Source: Lachnospiraceae bacterium (GTDB lineage Bacteria; Bacillota; Clostridia; Lachnospirales; Lachnospiraceae). From it: a DNA stretch of 64,000 nucleotides. The stretch's first letter is position 1, and every line of letters begins with the position of its first letter. This document shows, piece by piece, positions 43,494 to 52,188 of this stretch. The translations under genes and the position numbers were made by a program. The stretch lies in NCBI GenBank assembly GCA_017500935.1, contig JAFVXW010000011.1:186001-250000 (forward strand), read 5' to 3'. The notes under the pieces are model-generated. The model searched no databases, was not told the DNA's origin, and saw only the letters and a list, made by a program, of their open reading frames with translations.

Positions 43494-45302
43494 TCAGTTA
43501 TTTTCGGCGTAGATTGCATCCTGTTCGGCCGCATATGCTTTCCAGGTCTGACGTCTTACATCCCAGTCTTCCTTGGTAAACTTGACTTCTCTTTCACCGC
43601 TGTCTTCCGTGATGGTGTACATAACGGGAATACCAAGTTTCACAGAGTTTTCCATAAAACGGGCCATTTCTGCATGGCTGCCGGATCCGCCGCTGTCGGT
43701 GTCTTTTAATACCCCGGGCATTGCTGCGTCAAACAGCTCAGCACGCCATTTCATGCAGTAGTAAGTGTTGCGCAGTTCGCCTGCCAGGTCATGCAGTCTT
43801 ACCTGATCGACAACTTCTGCAAAATAAGGATGTGCGGAAGAACAGTTGATCAGCGCGTCGGGCTTTACAGCCTTGGCTGCATCATGGATCAGGGTGAGCA
43901 TCCGCTTTAACAGTTCCACGCCGAATGCGTTATTGTCATATGTCTCAATGCGGGGATCTTTGGGTCTGCAGTCAGTGTAATCGATCTTAAAGCCGTCACA
44001 GTTAAAACAGCCTTCATCTGCGGAAAGCAGCTTATACATAGCCTTCTGCACACGCTCTGCATAAGCGGGAGCGGTGGGATCCGCATACTGAACCGCGTCG
44101 GTAATTCTCGCACATTCATGCCAGGTAAGTCCCTCTGCATCCCAGGTCTTAAACCACAGCATTACTCTGCGGCCTTTTTTGTGTTCTGCTTCTACAAATC
44201 CGCGCAGATCAGGCCATCTTTCGGTATCCACTTCCAGATCACCGTAGTTTTTCTGCCACTTATCGTCAATGATGATCGCAGAAACAGGAAGATCCAGTTC
44301 ATCCAACATGCGGGATGCATTTGTATAAACTTCCTGTGTTGCCAGAGTTTTGGCATCGATCCATGCAAGGCGATCCAGAGCCTTGATATGGGCGGGACTT
44401 GCATTTTTGATCTCTTCTTTATCAGAAAAATATTTCTTTCTTGCGATGGCGTTCTGCTCACCCCAACCGCAGAAGAAAGGACCTCTCCACCAACGGGGAA
44501 TGGCTGCAGGGCCGCCTTCATAAGCAGGATTTTTCTTACAGCCGTTGTGGTTGTAATGCCACTGCGCATGGGATGCCAGGGAACCAATTTCGTCCTCGCC
44601 AAAAGTGACTACCAGCGCAGGGCTTTCCCAGCTGTCATTGGAACCCACAAAACGGGGTTTGGGATAAGGCAGGATAAAGCTGCATCTGTTTTCCAGCATC
44701 TGATAGCGGAAAATATCGAAGTGATATTCGCCGGGTGCGGGTGCGATACCGATGGCTACAGAGCCTTTGGCATATTCGGTCACGAAAGGAAATGCAAACA
44801 TGGGAGGAGACAGGTAGGTGGAGGAAATGGTTCCGTTTTCTCTTGTCTCACGATACATGCGAAGTTTGGATGCATGGGTTGCAAAGGGAAGATAGTAGCC
44901 GGATGCCTCATACATGGACTTGGGGCAAAACTCCACTTCACCGATCGTCTGCTGGGGAATCATGTCCGCACCGGTGTATCCCATATCGCCGGCGTCCATT
45001 CCTGCCACACTGATGGCAGGCTGGCTTACCTTTACTTTCAGGCTGATGCCGTCAGGAAGCAAAGAAAGGGTGTAAAGCTTTTCGCCCCAGCATCTGCTGG
45101 TTGCGGTAACAGTCAGAGTGGTTTCCTCTGCATTCTGTGTCACGATGGCAGGACCGCTTAAAATACGGCGCTCTTTGTCGTTTTCACCAACTCTGATGTA
45201 AATGGGAAGCTGAAACCAGTTCAGTCCGTTATAGGTAATGCTGATCACATTGTCAGCAACAACTGCGCTGTAAGCAGGATAATTGCAAGTGATAGGCTGC
45301 AT
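43494..45302 (-). CDS. GH31/GH36-like TIM-barrel glycosidase, paralogue 2
   Basis: 602 residues. It shares the motifs of 36584-38395: NYPAYSAVVADNVISITYNGLNWF, WWRGPFFCGWGEQ, IIIDDKWQKNYGDLEVD, MLWFKTWDAEGL, CDGFKIDYTDCRPK and KDTDSGGSGSH. By eye about half of the residues agree. The probable nucleophile is Asp in FKIDY. An intact duplicate with different surface loops suggests two related linkages or sugars in the same glycan. Second gene of the run, cytoplasmic. Confidence 0.7.
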   Translation of the reverse strand: MQPITCNYPAYSAVVADNVISITYNGLNWFQLPIYIRVGENDKERRILSGPAIVTQNAEETTLTVTATSRCWGEKLYTLSLLPDGISLKVKVSQPAISVAGMDAGDMGYTGADMIPQQTIGEVEFCPKSMYEASGYYLPFATHASKLRMYRETRENGTISSTYLSPPMFAFPFVTEYAKGSVAIGIAPAPGEYHFDIFRYQMLENRCSFILPYPKPRFVGSNDSWESPALVVTFGEDEIGSLASHAQWHYNHNGCKKNPAYEGGPAAIPRWWRGPFFCGWGEQNAIARKKYFSDKEEIKNASPAHIKALDRLAWIDAKTLATQEVYTNASRMLDELDLPVSAIIIDDKWQKNYGDLEVDTERWPDLRGFVEAEHKKGRRVMLWFKTWDAEGLTWHECARITDAVQYADPTAPAYAERVQKAMYKLLSADEGCFNCDGFKIDYTDCRPKDPRIETYDNNAFGVELLKRMLTLIHDAAKAVKPDALINCSSAHPYFAEVVDQVRLHDLAGELRNTYYCMKWRAELFDAAMPGVLKDTDSGGSGSHAEMARFMENSVKLGIPVMYTITEDSGEREVKFTKEDWDVRRQTWKAYAAEQDAIYAENN

Positions 45303-45368
45303 ATCATACCTCCTGTTGATTTTTGTACGGGTCTGCGCTCCGGGAACGCAGACCCTGTGAAATGTTTG

Positions 45369-47429
45369 TTATTTTACCATATAATCCGGGATCGGGGGTG
45401 CGTCATAGGAGAAAGGCACGGAAATCTCAATGCTGGGATCAAAATGACTTTCCACAAAACGGATGAAAGGAGGAATGACTGCACCGTAGCTTAACAGGTG
45501 ACCTTCCACGCTGCGGTCTGCAATGTTTTCACCGTACAGATCCAGATATTCCTGTGCGTAGGCGTAAGCGGATGTCAGTGCTGCGTTAATGGCTGCACGC
45601 TGCTCTGCGGTGGGTTCTTTTCCTTCTTTATAATCATAAATCTGCTTGATCTCTTCCAGTTTCACCTGAGTGTGAAGATGAACCCAGCTTGCCTTGCAGC
45701 GGTTGATCATCAGGCGGATAAATGCAATGGCTTCTTTGCTCTTTGCAGTATCCAGCATTGCGGTAAATGCTTCTTCCAGCCAGCGGTATTCCGCGATAGC
45801 ATGCTCCATTTTTTCGGTGTCCCATCCGATAGGAGGCTCATATCCATTTTCTTTTACCCAAACTTCCAGACTGCAGAAACCAACGTTGAACAGATAATCT
45901 CTGTTGAAGCTGTCCAGAATCGCCATTCTGTCACAGGCTTCCACAAACAGATCTGCGTTGCCGATGCCGATTGTTTCTGCGTATTCCTGATAATATGCCT
46001 TGGTGGTAACAGGAGTCACGGAAGTCTTTGCACCGTAAGCGATCGCCACTTTGTTTTCGGACAGACGCCAATGGTTGATGCAAAGTCCGTATGCATTATC
46101 TACGCAGGGCATCTGGGTCATCTTTTCCAAGCCGTCAGTGGACATCTGCTGTAAGTACATATTGCCGTCAAATTCTGCCCAGGAATAAACCATGGTATTT
46201 CCCCAGTCAAATTCACCAAAGCCGATCTTTTCCACATTGTTGGCAACTGCCAGTGCACCGTGAGCGGGAAGGATACTTCTGGTCACATCAGCAGGCACTT
46301 TCTTGCGCATGATGGGCCATAAAATCTTTAAGGTATCTGCGCAGGTCAGATACAGACCGGCACGGAGTGCGGGTTTCTTTTCCAGACCTGCCAGCCAGGT
46401 ATCTCTGCAGTCAATCGCACGCAGGATTCTGTCAAGGGAGATTGCACCGCCGCCCAGCTGCTTGAAGGAGAAGGTGGTTCCTTTGCCTTCCACTTCGCCG
46501 TTTTCATCCAGAATATCGTCACCAAACAATGCCGCCATATTTCTGTCAACGGTGTCCATGGACAGATCCCAGATACGGTTGTCTGCACCGCCTTCAAAGG
46601 ATAACAGCTCCAGAGTGTCGATCAGAGGATAGGTCTTGCATACTTCATGCAGCATTCTGCCCATTTTTTCCATATCGTCAAATACCGGTTCTACGGAAAG
46701 GGTAAGCTCCATACCGCATTCCTTCACGCAGTCCATCACCTGATTGAGCCAGTATTTTGCATATTCACCGCGGGCTGCTTCGTTAAAATAAACTTCTTCC
46801 ATTTCGGGAATGGAAAGAACGGTCTTGTTGTTCACACGGCTGCGGGTCAGTGGATCTGCATCTGCCAGAGGATAATCCAGACCATAGTATAAATGTCCTG
46901 CCAGGCTTTCCGGATTGTCAGGTTCCGTTTCATGCCACTGTCCGGGATAGCTGTGGAAAGTGATGGCATTGTACTGCATACGGGCCAGATTTCTGAAATA
47001 TTCTTTGGCATCCTTTAAGGTATAGATGGAAACATCCATGGGGAAGTTGATATGCTGTCTGATACCGCGGAGCTTGAATTTGGGATCAAACTCTTTTTTC
47101 ACGTTAAAAAGAGCATTCATATCAAAGGAAGCGGGCAGGGAATAGCCGGTTGCTTCAAATAAAACACCTGCTTCTGTCAGTGCTGCATACACGCCGCAAA
47201 GAACAGAGGAGGCATTGCCGCCTGCGATCTTTAAGTTTGCACCATCACCGCAGAGGGTATAGCAATGGGGCTTTAAGGTATCGTCTGTGCACAGACAGAT
47301 GTTTGCATCTGCTTCGTTTTCATTGCAGGTTACCACTGCGGCGGTATACAGGTTCAGAAACATTTTCAGTTCCTGTGCTGCATATTCTGTGGTACGGCAT
47401 CCTTTTGCAAAATTAAGATTGATCTTCAT
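45369..47429 (-). CDS. Glycosidase-like protein with GH67/GH20-type N-terminal domain
   Basis: 686 residues. The N-terminal part (about 1-125; TEYAAQELKMFLNLYT ... LKIAGGNASSVLCGVYAALTEAGVLFEATGYSLP) is the alpha/beta domain seen at the start of GH67 alpha-glucuronidases and GH20 hexosaminidases. A TIM-barrel-like region follows with MELTLSVEPVFDDMEKMGR and a helical C-terminal domain (about 520-650). Catalytic residues cannot be assigned. No signal peptide. First gene of the glycosidase run, with GGAAAGGAG before the ATG. Confidence 0.6.
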   Translation of the reverse strand: MKINLNFAKGCRTTEYAAQELKMFLNLYTAAVVTCNENEADANICLCTDDTLKPHCYTLCGDGANLKIAGGNASSVLCGVYAALTEAGVLFEATGYSLPASFDMNALFNVKKEFDPKFKLRGIRQHINFPMDVSIYTLKDAKEYFRNLARMQYNAITFHSYPGQWHETEPDNPESLAGHLYYGLDYPLADADPLTRSRVNNKTVLSIPEMEEVYFNEAARGEYAKYWLNQVMDCVKECGMELTLSVEPVFDDMEKMGRMLHEVCKTYPLIDTLELLSFEGGADNRIWDLSMDTVDRNMAALFGDDILDENGEVEGKGTTFSFKQLGGGAISLDRILRAIDCRDTWLAGLEKKPALRAGLYLTCADTLKILWPIMRKKVPADVTRSILPAHGALAVANNVEKIGFGEFDWGNTMVYSWAEFDGNMYLQQMSTDGLEKMTQMPCVDNAYGLCINHWRLSENKVAIAYGAKTSVTPVTTKAYYQEYAETIGIGNADLFVEACDRMAILDSFNRDYLFNVGFCSLEVWVKENGYEPPIGWDTEKMEHAIAEYRWLEEAFTAMLDTAKSKEAIAFIRLMINRCKASWVHLHTQVKLEEIKQIYDYKEGKEPTAEQRAAINAALTSAYAYAQEYLDLYGENIADRSVEGHLLSYGAVIPPFIRFVESHFDPSIEISVPFSYDAPPIPDYMVK

Positions 47430-47512
47430 TTCGGACTCCTTTCCGTTTTTGAGTTAAAAACGCTTTTCGGATCGCTGTATGTTCCAATTCTGCAATCCCG
47501 CGTCATATATCG

Positions 47513-47536
47513 TAACTGCATCTTCCTCTGCAGTTA
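47513..47536. promoter_or_regulatory. Inverted repeat upstream of the glycosidase run
   Basis: TAACTGCA, eight bases, TGCAGTTA. It lies about 85-105 bases before the first glycosidase start and could be an operator or an attenuator stem. Confidence 0.35.
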
Positions 47537-47566
47537 TATTCCATGTAAAAACTATGATCTGTTCTA

Positions 47567-47572
47567 AGTATA
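47567..47572 (-). promoter_or_regulatory. -10 candidate of the glycosidase run
   Basis: TATACT on the minus strand. AACAC and GTGTT form a small palindrome just upstream. No good -35 is visible, so it may need an activator such as the YesN-type regulator. Confidence 0.35.
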
Positions 47573-47612
47573 ACACACTCTCGTGTTGGGTAAAATGACT
47601 AATTTTAAAAGA

Positions 47613-47659
47613 GAAAAGCCGCCCGGCTTTGTGAAATAATCCAAAACCGAGCGGCTTTC
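47613..47659 (-). terminator. Terminator after the binding-protein gene
   Basis: GAAAAGCCGC and GCGGCTTTC form the outer stem of a GC-rich hairpin downstream of the solute-binding protein stop. It separates the importer operon from the glycosidase run. Confidence 0.7.
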
Positions 47660-47711
47660 TTATGTGCTCAAAGAGTTAAATTACGCACACACTTTTTAAG
47701 TTTAACTAATA

Positions 47712-49487
47712 TTAGTTATATAAGGTATTGTAGATTTCGTCTGCACGGCCGGACCAGTAAGCTTCAACTTCTTCTACACCCAGTTCGATACATTCTGCAA
47801 TGATCTCATCCTGAATCTTCTTGAATTCTGCATCGTCCTTAGCCAGTACACATTCATGTGCTCTTGCAACGAATGCTTCAGCGATACGGCTTTCCATACG
47901 AGCGATGTCGTCGGGACCGTTGCCGCCGATGATATTGTATACGTCAGTGATGTTGCGCAGGTCATATGCCTTGCCTGCTTCGATCTGGTTACGGGAAGTT
48001 TCGATAGGTAAGTTTACACCATAGAACTCAGAATAGTCTTTTTCCATGGGAGTCATAGCGTCCATCAGCACCTGATCGGAGAACCACAGGTTCATAGGAT
48101 ATCCGTCAGAGTGGGTAGCTCTCATGGAAATACCGTAGAACATGTTGTTCAGATATCTGGTCTGCAGCTTAGCGGTAGCATCACCGGTCTTGTTGATTTC
48201 GATCATTTCAGGCTTGATGGTAGGAACGCCATCTACGTAATCCCACTGACGGCCTTCCACGCCGTTACCGCACATTCTTGCGCCTTCTTCACTGTTGAGG
48301 TATTCAAATACCTTCATCATCTGTTCCTGATAAGGAGAATCCTTAACAGCACCGATGTAGCAGCCCCAACCGTAATCGGAGTACTTGTTATCCCAGTAGC
48401 TTACGCCTTCAACGGGAACAGAAATGTAACCTGCGATGGAGTTGGGATCTTCCACCAGAGAGTTTGCTTCCAGATCGCCGCCGTATGCAGGGGAGAAAGG
48501 ACCTGCCAGCTGACCGTTGGTAGCTTTCGCTTCCATATCGTCACGGGTCTGGGTCAGAGCGTCGGGATCCATGATACCCATCTGGTTAGCCATGTATGCC
48601 CATTCGATTGCAAACCAAACACCGGATCTTTCCACATCAGTGATCAGGTTGCAGAATTTACCGTTGATGGTATCCCAACCCATAGTAGGGCTGAAATGAG
48701 TGGTTCCGTTAATGTTACCCATAGTTGCCCAGGTAGCGATATCGGGAGCCTGATGGAAGGAGAAGCCGTATACCTTATCGCCGTTTTCGGTTTCGGGATG
48801 TGCTTCCACCATCTGTTTAAGAACGTTCAGATAAGATTCTCTGTCAGTGATTTCAGGGCAGCCAAGTTCTTTGTACCAATCCCATCTTACAGTGTAACCG
48901 TAGTTCTGGGTTCTGCCGTTTAATTCGGGACCTACTGCGGTGGTCCATACATGCAGATCGCCGGTATCACCGGAGTTGAAAGCACGCAGAGCGTTTACTC
49001 TTACATCGTTGGAGAATACGTTGGGAAGCTGATCCTTGTAGTCTTCCAGATTGGTAACCATGCCTGCTTTGATCATGGTATCAACGTAGCTTGAGCCAAG
49101 CTTGAACATATCGAAGTTCAGATCGCCGGATGCCAGCATCATATCGATCTGTTCGTTAGCGCCGTTAACCATTACCAGTTCTGCGCCAGCATATTCACGC
49201 AGTGCTGCATTCAGGTCGTTGAATACTTCGGTAGGCCAGTTGCTGTCAAAGTTGCCGCCTTCATAGATAAAACGGATCTGAACGATTTCTTCTTCCTCTT
49301 CCGCTTCTTCCACCTTTTCTTCAGCGGGCTCTTCTGCCTTTTCTTCTGCAGGAGCTTCTGCCTTCTCTTCGGTCTTGGTCTCAGCAGCAGGCTGCTGTGT
49401 TTCTTCTGCTTTCTCGCTGCCGCAGCCAATCAGAGTGGATGCCAGCAGACCAGTCACCAGAATCATGCTGATCAATTTCTTTTTCAT
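47712..49487 (-). CDS. Sugar ABC transporter solute-binding lipoprotein (LplA-type)
   Basis: 591 residues. The lipoprotein signal is MKKKLISMILVTGLLAST, with lipobox LIGC at C22. A long Glu/Ala/Pro/Lys linker (about 27-68) holds the domain off the membrane. The mature part is a large family 1 binding protein (WPTEVFNDLNAALREYAGAEL ... GFSFHQAPDIATWATM ... GWGCYIGAVKDSPYQEQMMKVFEYL). It captures an oligosaccharide for the two permeases encoded upstream. No ATPase gene is present; such systems share a common MsmX-type ATPase. Likely control by the YesM/YesN pair. Confidence 0.9.
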   Translation of the reverse strand: MKKKLISMILVTGLLASTLIGCGSEKAEETQQPAAETKTEEKAEAPAEEKAEEPAEEKVEEAEEEEEIVQIRFIYEGGNFDSNWPTEVFNDLNAALREYAGAELVMVNGANEQIDMMLASGDLNFDMFKLGSSYVDTMIKAGMVTNLEDYKDQLPNVFSNDVRVNALRAFNSGDTGDLHVWTTAVGPELNGRTQNYGYTVRWDWYKELGCPEITDRESYLNVLKQMVEAHPETENGDKVYGFSFHQAPDIATWATMGNINGTTHFSPTMGWDTINGKFCNLITDVERSGVWFAIEWAYMANQMGIMDPDALTQTRDDMEAKATNGQLAGPFSPAYGGDLEANSLVEDPNSIAGYISVPVEGVSYWDNKYSDYGWGCYIGAVKDSPYQEQMMKVFEYLNSEEGARMCGNGVEGRQWDYVDGVPTIKPEMIEINKTGDATAKLQTRYLNNMFYGISMRATHSDGYPMNLWFSDQVLMDAMTPMEKDYSEFYGVNLPIETSRNQIEAGKAYDLRNITDVYNIIGGNGPDDIARMESRIAEAFVARAHECVLAKDDAEFKKIQDEIIAECIELGVEEVEAYWSGRADEIYNTLYN

Positions 49488-49565
49488 AATTTTTCCCCTT
49501 TCTTAAAAAGAATTGATATTTCATCTCTCTCTCAAGAGTTGAATACAAAGTGAATCAAAAATAAA

Positions 49566-50462
49566 TTAACCTTTTACCGCACCGATCATAATACCTTCGG
49601 TGAAATATCTTTGCAGGAACGGATAGACACAAAAGATCGGGATTGTCACGATCATGGTCAGGGTCAGACGTACCGAATCCGGTGTCATTGCCATCCGTTC
49701 GCTCAGATCCATCAGACCCTGCTGCTTGGACAGCGTCGCAAGTTCGCTGGCTTCTGTCAGTTTTTTCTGCAGCAGATACTGCAGGGTATCGTACTGCGGT
49801 GCATTCATATTGTAAATCTTGCTGTCATACCAGCTGTTCCACTGTCCCACTGCAGAAAACAGTGCTACTGTGGCAAGGATCGGTGTGGACAGCGGAAGGA
49901 TGATCTTGGAAAAGATCTTTAACTCGCCGGCACCGTCCAGCATGGCAGATTCTCTCAAGGATGCCGGAATACCGTTTTCCACATAGGTCTTGATCAGGAT
50001 CATGTTATAGGTTCCCAGCAGGCCGGGAATGATGTATACCCAGAAATTGTTGAGCAGTCCGTAAGCTCTGAATGTTAAGAATACCGGGATCATACCCGCA
50101 TTCAGATACATGGTCACGATCACCATTCTGTAGAAAAACTTACGGGCGGGCATTCTCTCCAGGGTAAACAGATACGCCATGTATGCGGTAAACAGCAGGG
50201 AGGTGAAGGTTCCCAGCACCGTACGGACAACTGATACGATGGTTGCCTGCAGGATACCGTCCTGTTTCATGATCTCCATGTAGTTAAACATTGTAACCTG
50301 CTTGGGCAAAAGTGTCAGGGTTCTAACCGGAATGTTGGGATTGCTGATACTGCCGATAAAGATGTACCAGAAAGGATAGATACATACAAAACTCATAAGC
50401 AGCAGCACTATTACATTGATCACATCACCGATAGTTGTGCGTTGTTTCTTCATGATAAGCAT
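49566..50462 (-). CDS. Sugar ABC transporter permease (LplC/YtcP-type)
   Basis: 298 residues with about six membrane helices. The inner-membrane EAA loop reads ESAMLDGAGELKIFSKIILPLSTPILATVAL, the ATPase contact. The end, EGIMIGAVKG, is typical of YtcP/LplC permeases. The gene follows permease 1 after 18 bases and the binding-protein gene follows after a 78-base gap, the standard order for LplB-LplC-LplA systems. Confidence 0.9.
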   Translation of the reverse strand: MLIMKKQRTTIGDVINVIVLLLMSFVCIYPFWYIFIGSISNPNIPVRTLTLLPKQVTMFNYMEIMKQDGILQATIVSVVRTVLGTFTSLLFTAYMAYLFTLERMPARKFFYRMVIVTMYLNAGMIPVFLTFRAYGLLNNFWVYIIPGLLGTYNMILIKTYVENGIPASLRESAMLDGAGELKIFSKIILPLSTPILATVALFSAVGQWNSWYDSKIYNMNAPQYDTLQYLLQKKLTEASELATLSKQQGLMDLSERMAMTPDSVRLTLTMIVTIPIFCVYPFLQRYFTEGIMIGAVKG

Positions 50463-50480
50463 TTTCTCCTTTCCGATAAT

Positions 50481-51410
50481 TTAGAAGATACTTTCATCTC
50501 TGACTCTCTTGGACAGATTGTTGACAATAAGCAGCAGCATGATGGAGATCAGGGATTTTGACATACCGATAACAGTACCGTAGGAGTAATCGGATTTTAA
50601 CAGGGTTGCACGGTATACATACAGGTCGATGGTTTCGATGTTATTCTTTACAACGGTATTATAGAAGTTCAGATACTGGTCAAGTCCGCTGTTTACGAAG
50701 CTGGATACCTGCAGCAGCATCAATACGATAAAGGTAGGCATCAGGGAGGGAATGGTTATGTAACGGATCCGCTGCATACGGGATGCGCCGTCGATCTCGG
50801 CTGCCTCAAACTGTTCTCTGTCGATACCGGCGATCGCTGCCAGGTAAACGATAGAACTCCATCCCAGACCTTTCCAAAGCCCCAAAGCAGTCTGGAACCA
50901 ATATACTGCATCCTGATCTGCGATCAGACTGAAAGGTTCCTTGATCCATCCAAAATCCATCAGCACTGCAGAAACCTTACCGTCAAAGGAGAAAAACTGG
51001 AAAGCCAGCGCATACACGATAACCCAGCTTACAAAGTGGGGGAAAGTGGTCAGCGTCTGGATCAGACGTTTCAATTTGCTGCTCCGTACTTCGTTCAGCG
51101 CAATTGCCAGAACCATGGAAAGCGGTGCTGTCAGATACCCCAGCAGTGCAAAGACCGCGGTATTTTTCATAACACGGAGCATGTTTTTGGAATCTTCCAT
51201 TAAGATCTTAAAATTGTCCAGTCCAACAAAAGGTGTCTTGCTTAACGGAATACCGGGTTTGTAATTCATAAAGCCGATGATCCATCCTGCAAGGGGCACA
51301 TAGGAAAACATAATAACAAATACGATACCGGGCAGCAGGTAAAGCAGAAGCTTATAGTTTTTCTTGATTGGTTTTACATTCGGGTTTTTCTCTTTTTTTG
51401 CGACAGCCAT
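50481..51410 (-). CDS. Sugar ABC transporter permease (LplB/YteP-type)
   Basis: 309 residues with about six membrane helices; the first is LLLYLLPGIVFVIMFSYVPL. The EAA loop reads EAAEIDGASRMQRIRYITIPSLMPTFIVLM. N-terminal Lys-rich tail in the cytoplasm. First gene of the importer operon, with GGGGGAAGT ahead of the ATG. Together with the second permease and lipoprotein it imports a sugar polymer fragment. Confidence 0.9.
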   Translation of the reverse strand: MAVAKKEKNPNVKPIKKNYKLLLYLLPGIVFVIMFSYVPLAGWIIGFMNYKPGIPLSKTPFVGLDNFKILMEDSKNMLRVMKNTAVFALLGYLTAPLSMVLAIALNEVRSSKLKRLIQTLTTFPHFVSWVIVYALAFQFFSFDGKVSAVLMDFGWIKEPFSLIADQDAVYWFQTALGLWKGLGWSSIVYLAAIAGIDREQFEAAEIDGASRMQRIRYITIPSLMPTFIVLMLLQVSSFVNSGLDQYLNFYNTVVKNNIETIDLYVYRATLLKSDYSYGTVIGMSKSLISIMLLLIVNNLSKRVRDESIF

Positions 51411-51789
51411 CTTACTTCCCCCTTCTTTTTCTGCTGTTTCGTCTATAAACCAAATTAACGATAATAGAATAAGTTTAATACTTTAAACAAACACAGCCAA
51501 CACATTACATGTTCATTTGAACGCATGTCTGATTATGTAATCATCGACAATAACAGTATAGCATTCTATATCCGCCGACTGAATGTACTTACTTCCTGCC
51601 TGTCTGCGTTTTTTTAGTATGTTTGGTTTCTGTTTTTTTATTATTTTTGTACTTTTTTATGGTAAATGGGATTTTTTTATGATAATTATTTATTATAGAT
51701 GAGTTGTTTTTTGATTTTGCGCGTTTGACTGTATGTTTGATCCGACCTTTAATCAAGGTGAAATTGTTAAAAAGAAAGCGATAACAAGC
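51411..51789. other. Non-coding region upstream of the importer operon
   Basis: AT-rich. It includes the palindrome 51507-51528. No gene is visible in the first half; the second half (51600-51789) has T-rich and A-rich stretches without a good reading frame. Confidence 0.5.
51507..51528. promoter_or_regulatory. Palindromic operator candidate upstream of the importer
   Basis: ACATGTTCA, TT, TGAACGCATGT: nearly perfect dyad symmetry. Outer ATTACAT (51504) and ATGTAAT (51534) extend it. About 100 bases upstream of the first permease start, a suitable place for an activator such as the AraC-type regulator. Confidence 0.45.
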
Positions 51790-51980
51790 AAGATGAAAGT
51801 TTTGGGGTCTGATGCTTGTTGTTGATGCATAGGTGATGGAATTTCCAACAAGCACACAAGCCTTTTTCCGCTCTGATGCTTGTCAACAACGTATAGAGGC
51901 GGAATTTCCAACAAGCACGCAAGCCTTTTTCCACTCTGATGCTTGTCAATGACATGCGGCGGGGAGTGGTTGGCATCATA
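51790..51980. repeat. 63/64-bp tandem repeat array
   Basis: TCTGATGCTTGT begins at 51808, 51872 and 51935 (spacing 64 and 63). Between them GGAATTTCCAACAAGCAC and AAGCCTTTTTCC recur. A degenerate copy lies left of 51808 and a truncated copy right of 51935. In the first unit GCTTGTTG (51814) pairs with CAACAAGC (51846). It lies between the divergent importer operon and the GH43 gene. Confidence 0.8.
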
Positions 51981-52004
51981 CAAACCGGAAAAGATACATA
52001 GACA

Positions 52005-52049
52005 TCAAAAAAGCAACCGCCCCGACCAAGGATTAGGTTGCTTTTTTGA
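52005..52049 (+). terminator. Strong hairpin after the 63-bp array
   Basis: Perfect 14-bp stem, TCAAAAAAGCAACC with GGTTGCTTTTTTGA, and a 17-base loop. T-rich and A-rich flanks allow use on either strand. Confidence 0.75.
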
Positions 52050-52188
52050 TTTCACAATTTAACCAGGGCGAACCGTTTGCTCACGGCAGCACCTCTTTAT
52101 ATGATTCTTGTAAGTTCATTCCACTATTTTGTCAATCATTTTATGTTATGTCGTATTATTTCTGTTTCAAAACCGGAAAGGAGTTCTC

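Noticed and set aside
44118-45161. Long antisense reading frames inside glycosidase genes (also 37481-38458, 39477-40442, 34356-35096, 23677-24372)
   Set aside because: All lie opposite genes with clear family motifs, have Cys/His-rich improbable compositions and lack ribosome binding sites.
51753-51983. Repeat peptide with KHQSGKRL motifs on the minus strand
   Set aside because: It comes from the 63-bp tandem repeat being close to a multiple of three. The neighbouring unit is 64 bp and breaks the frame. No start signal.
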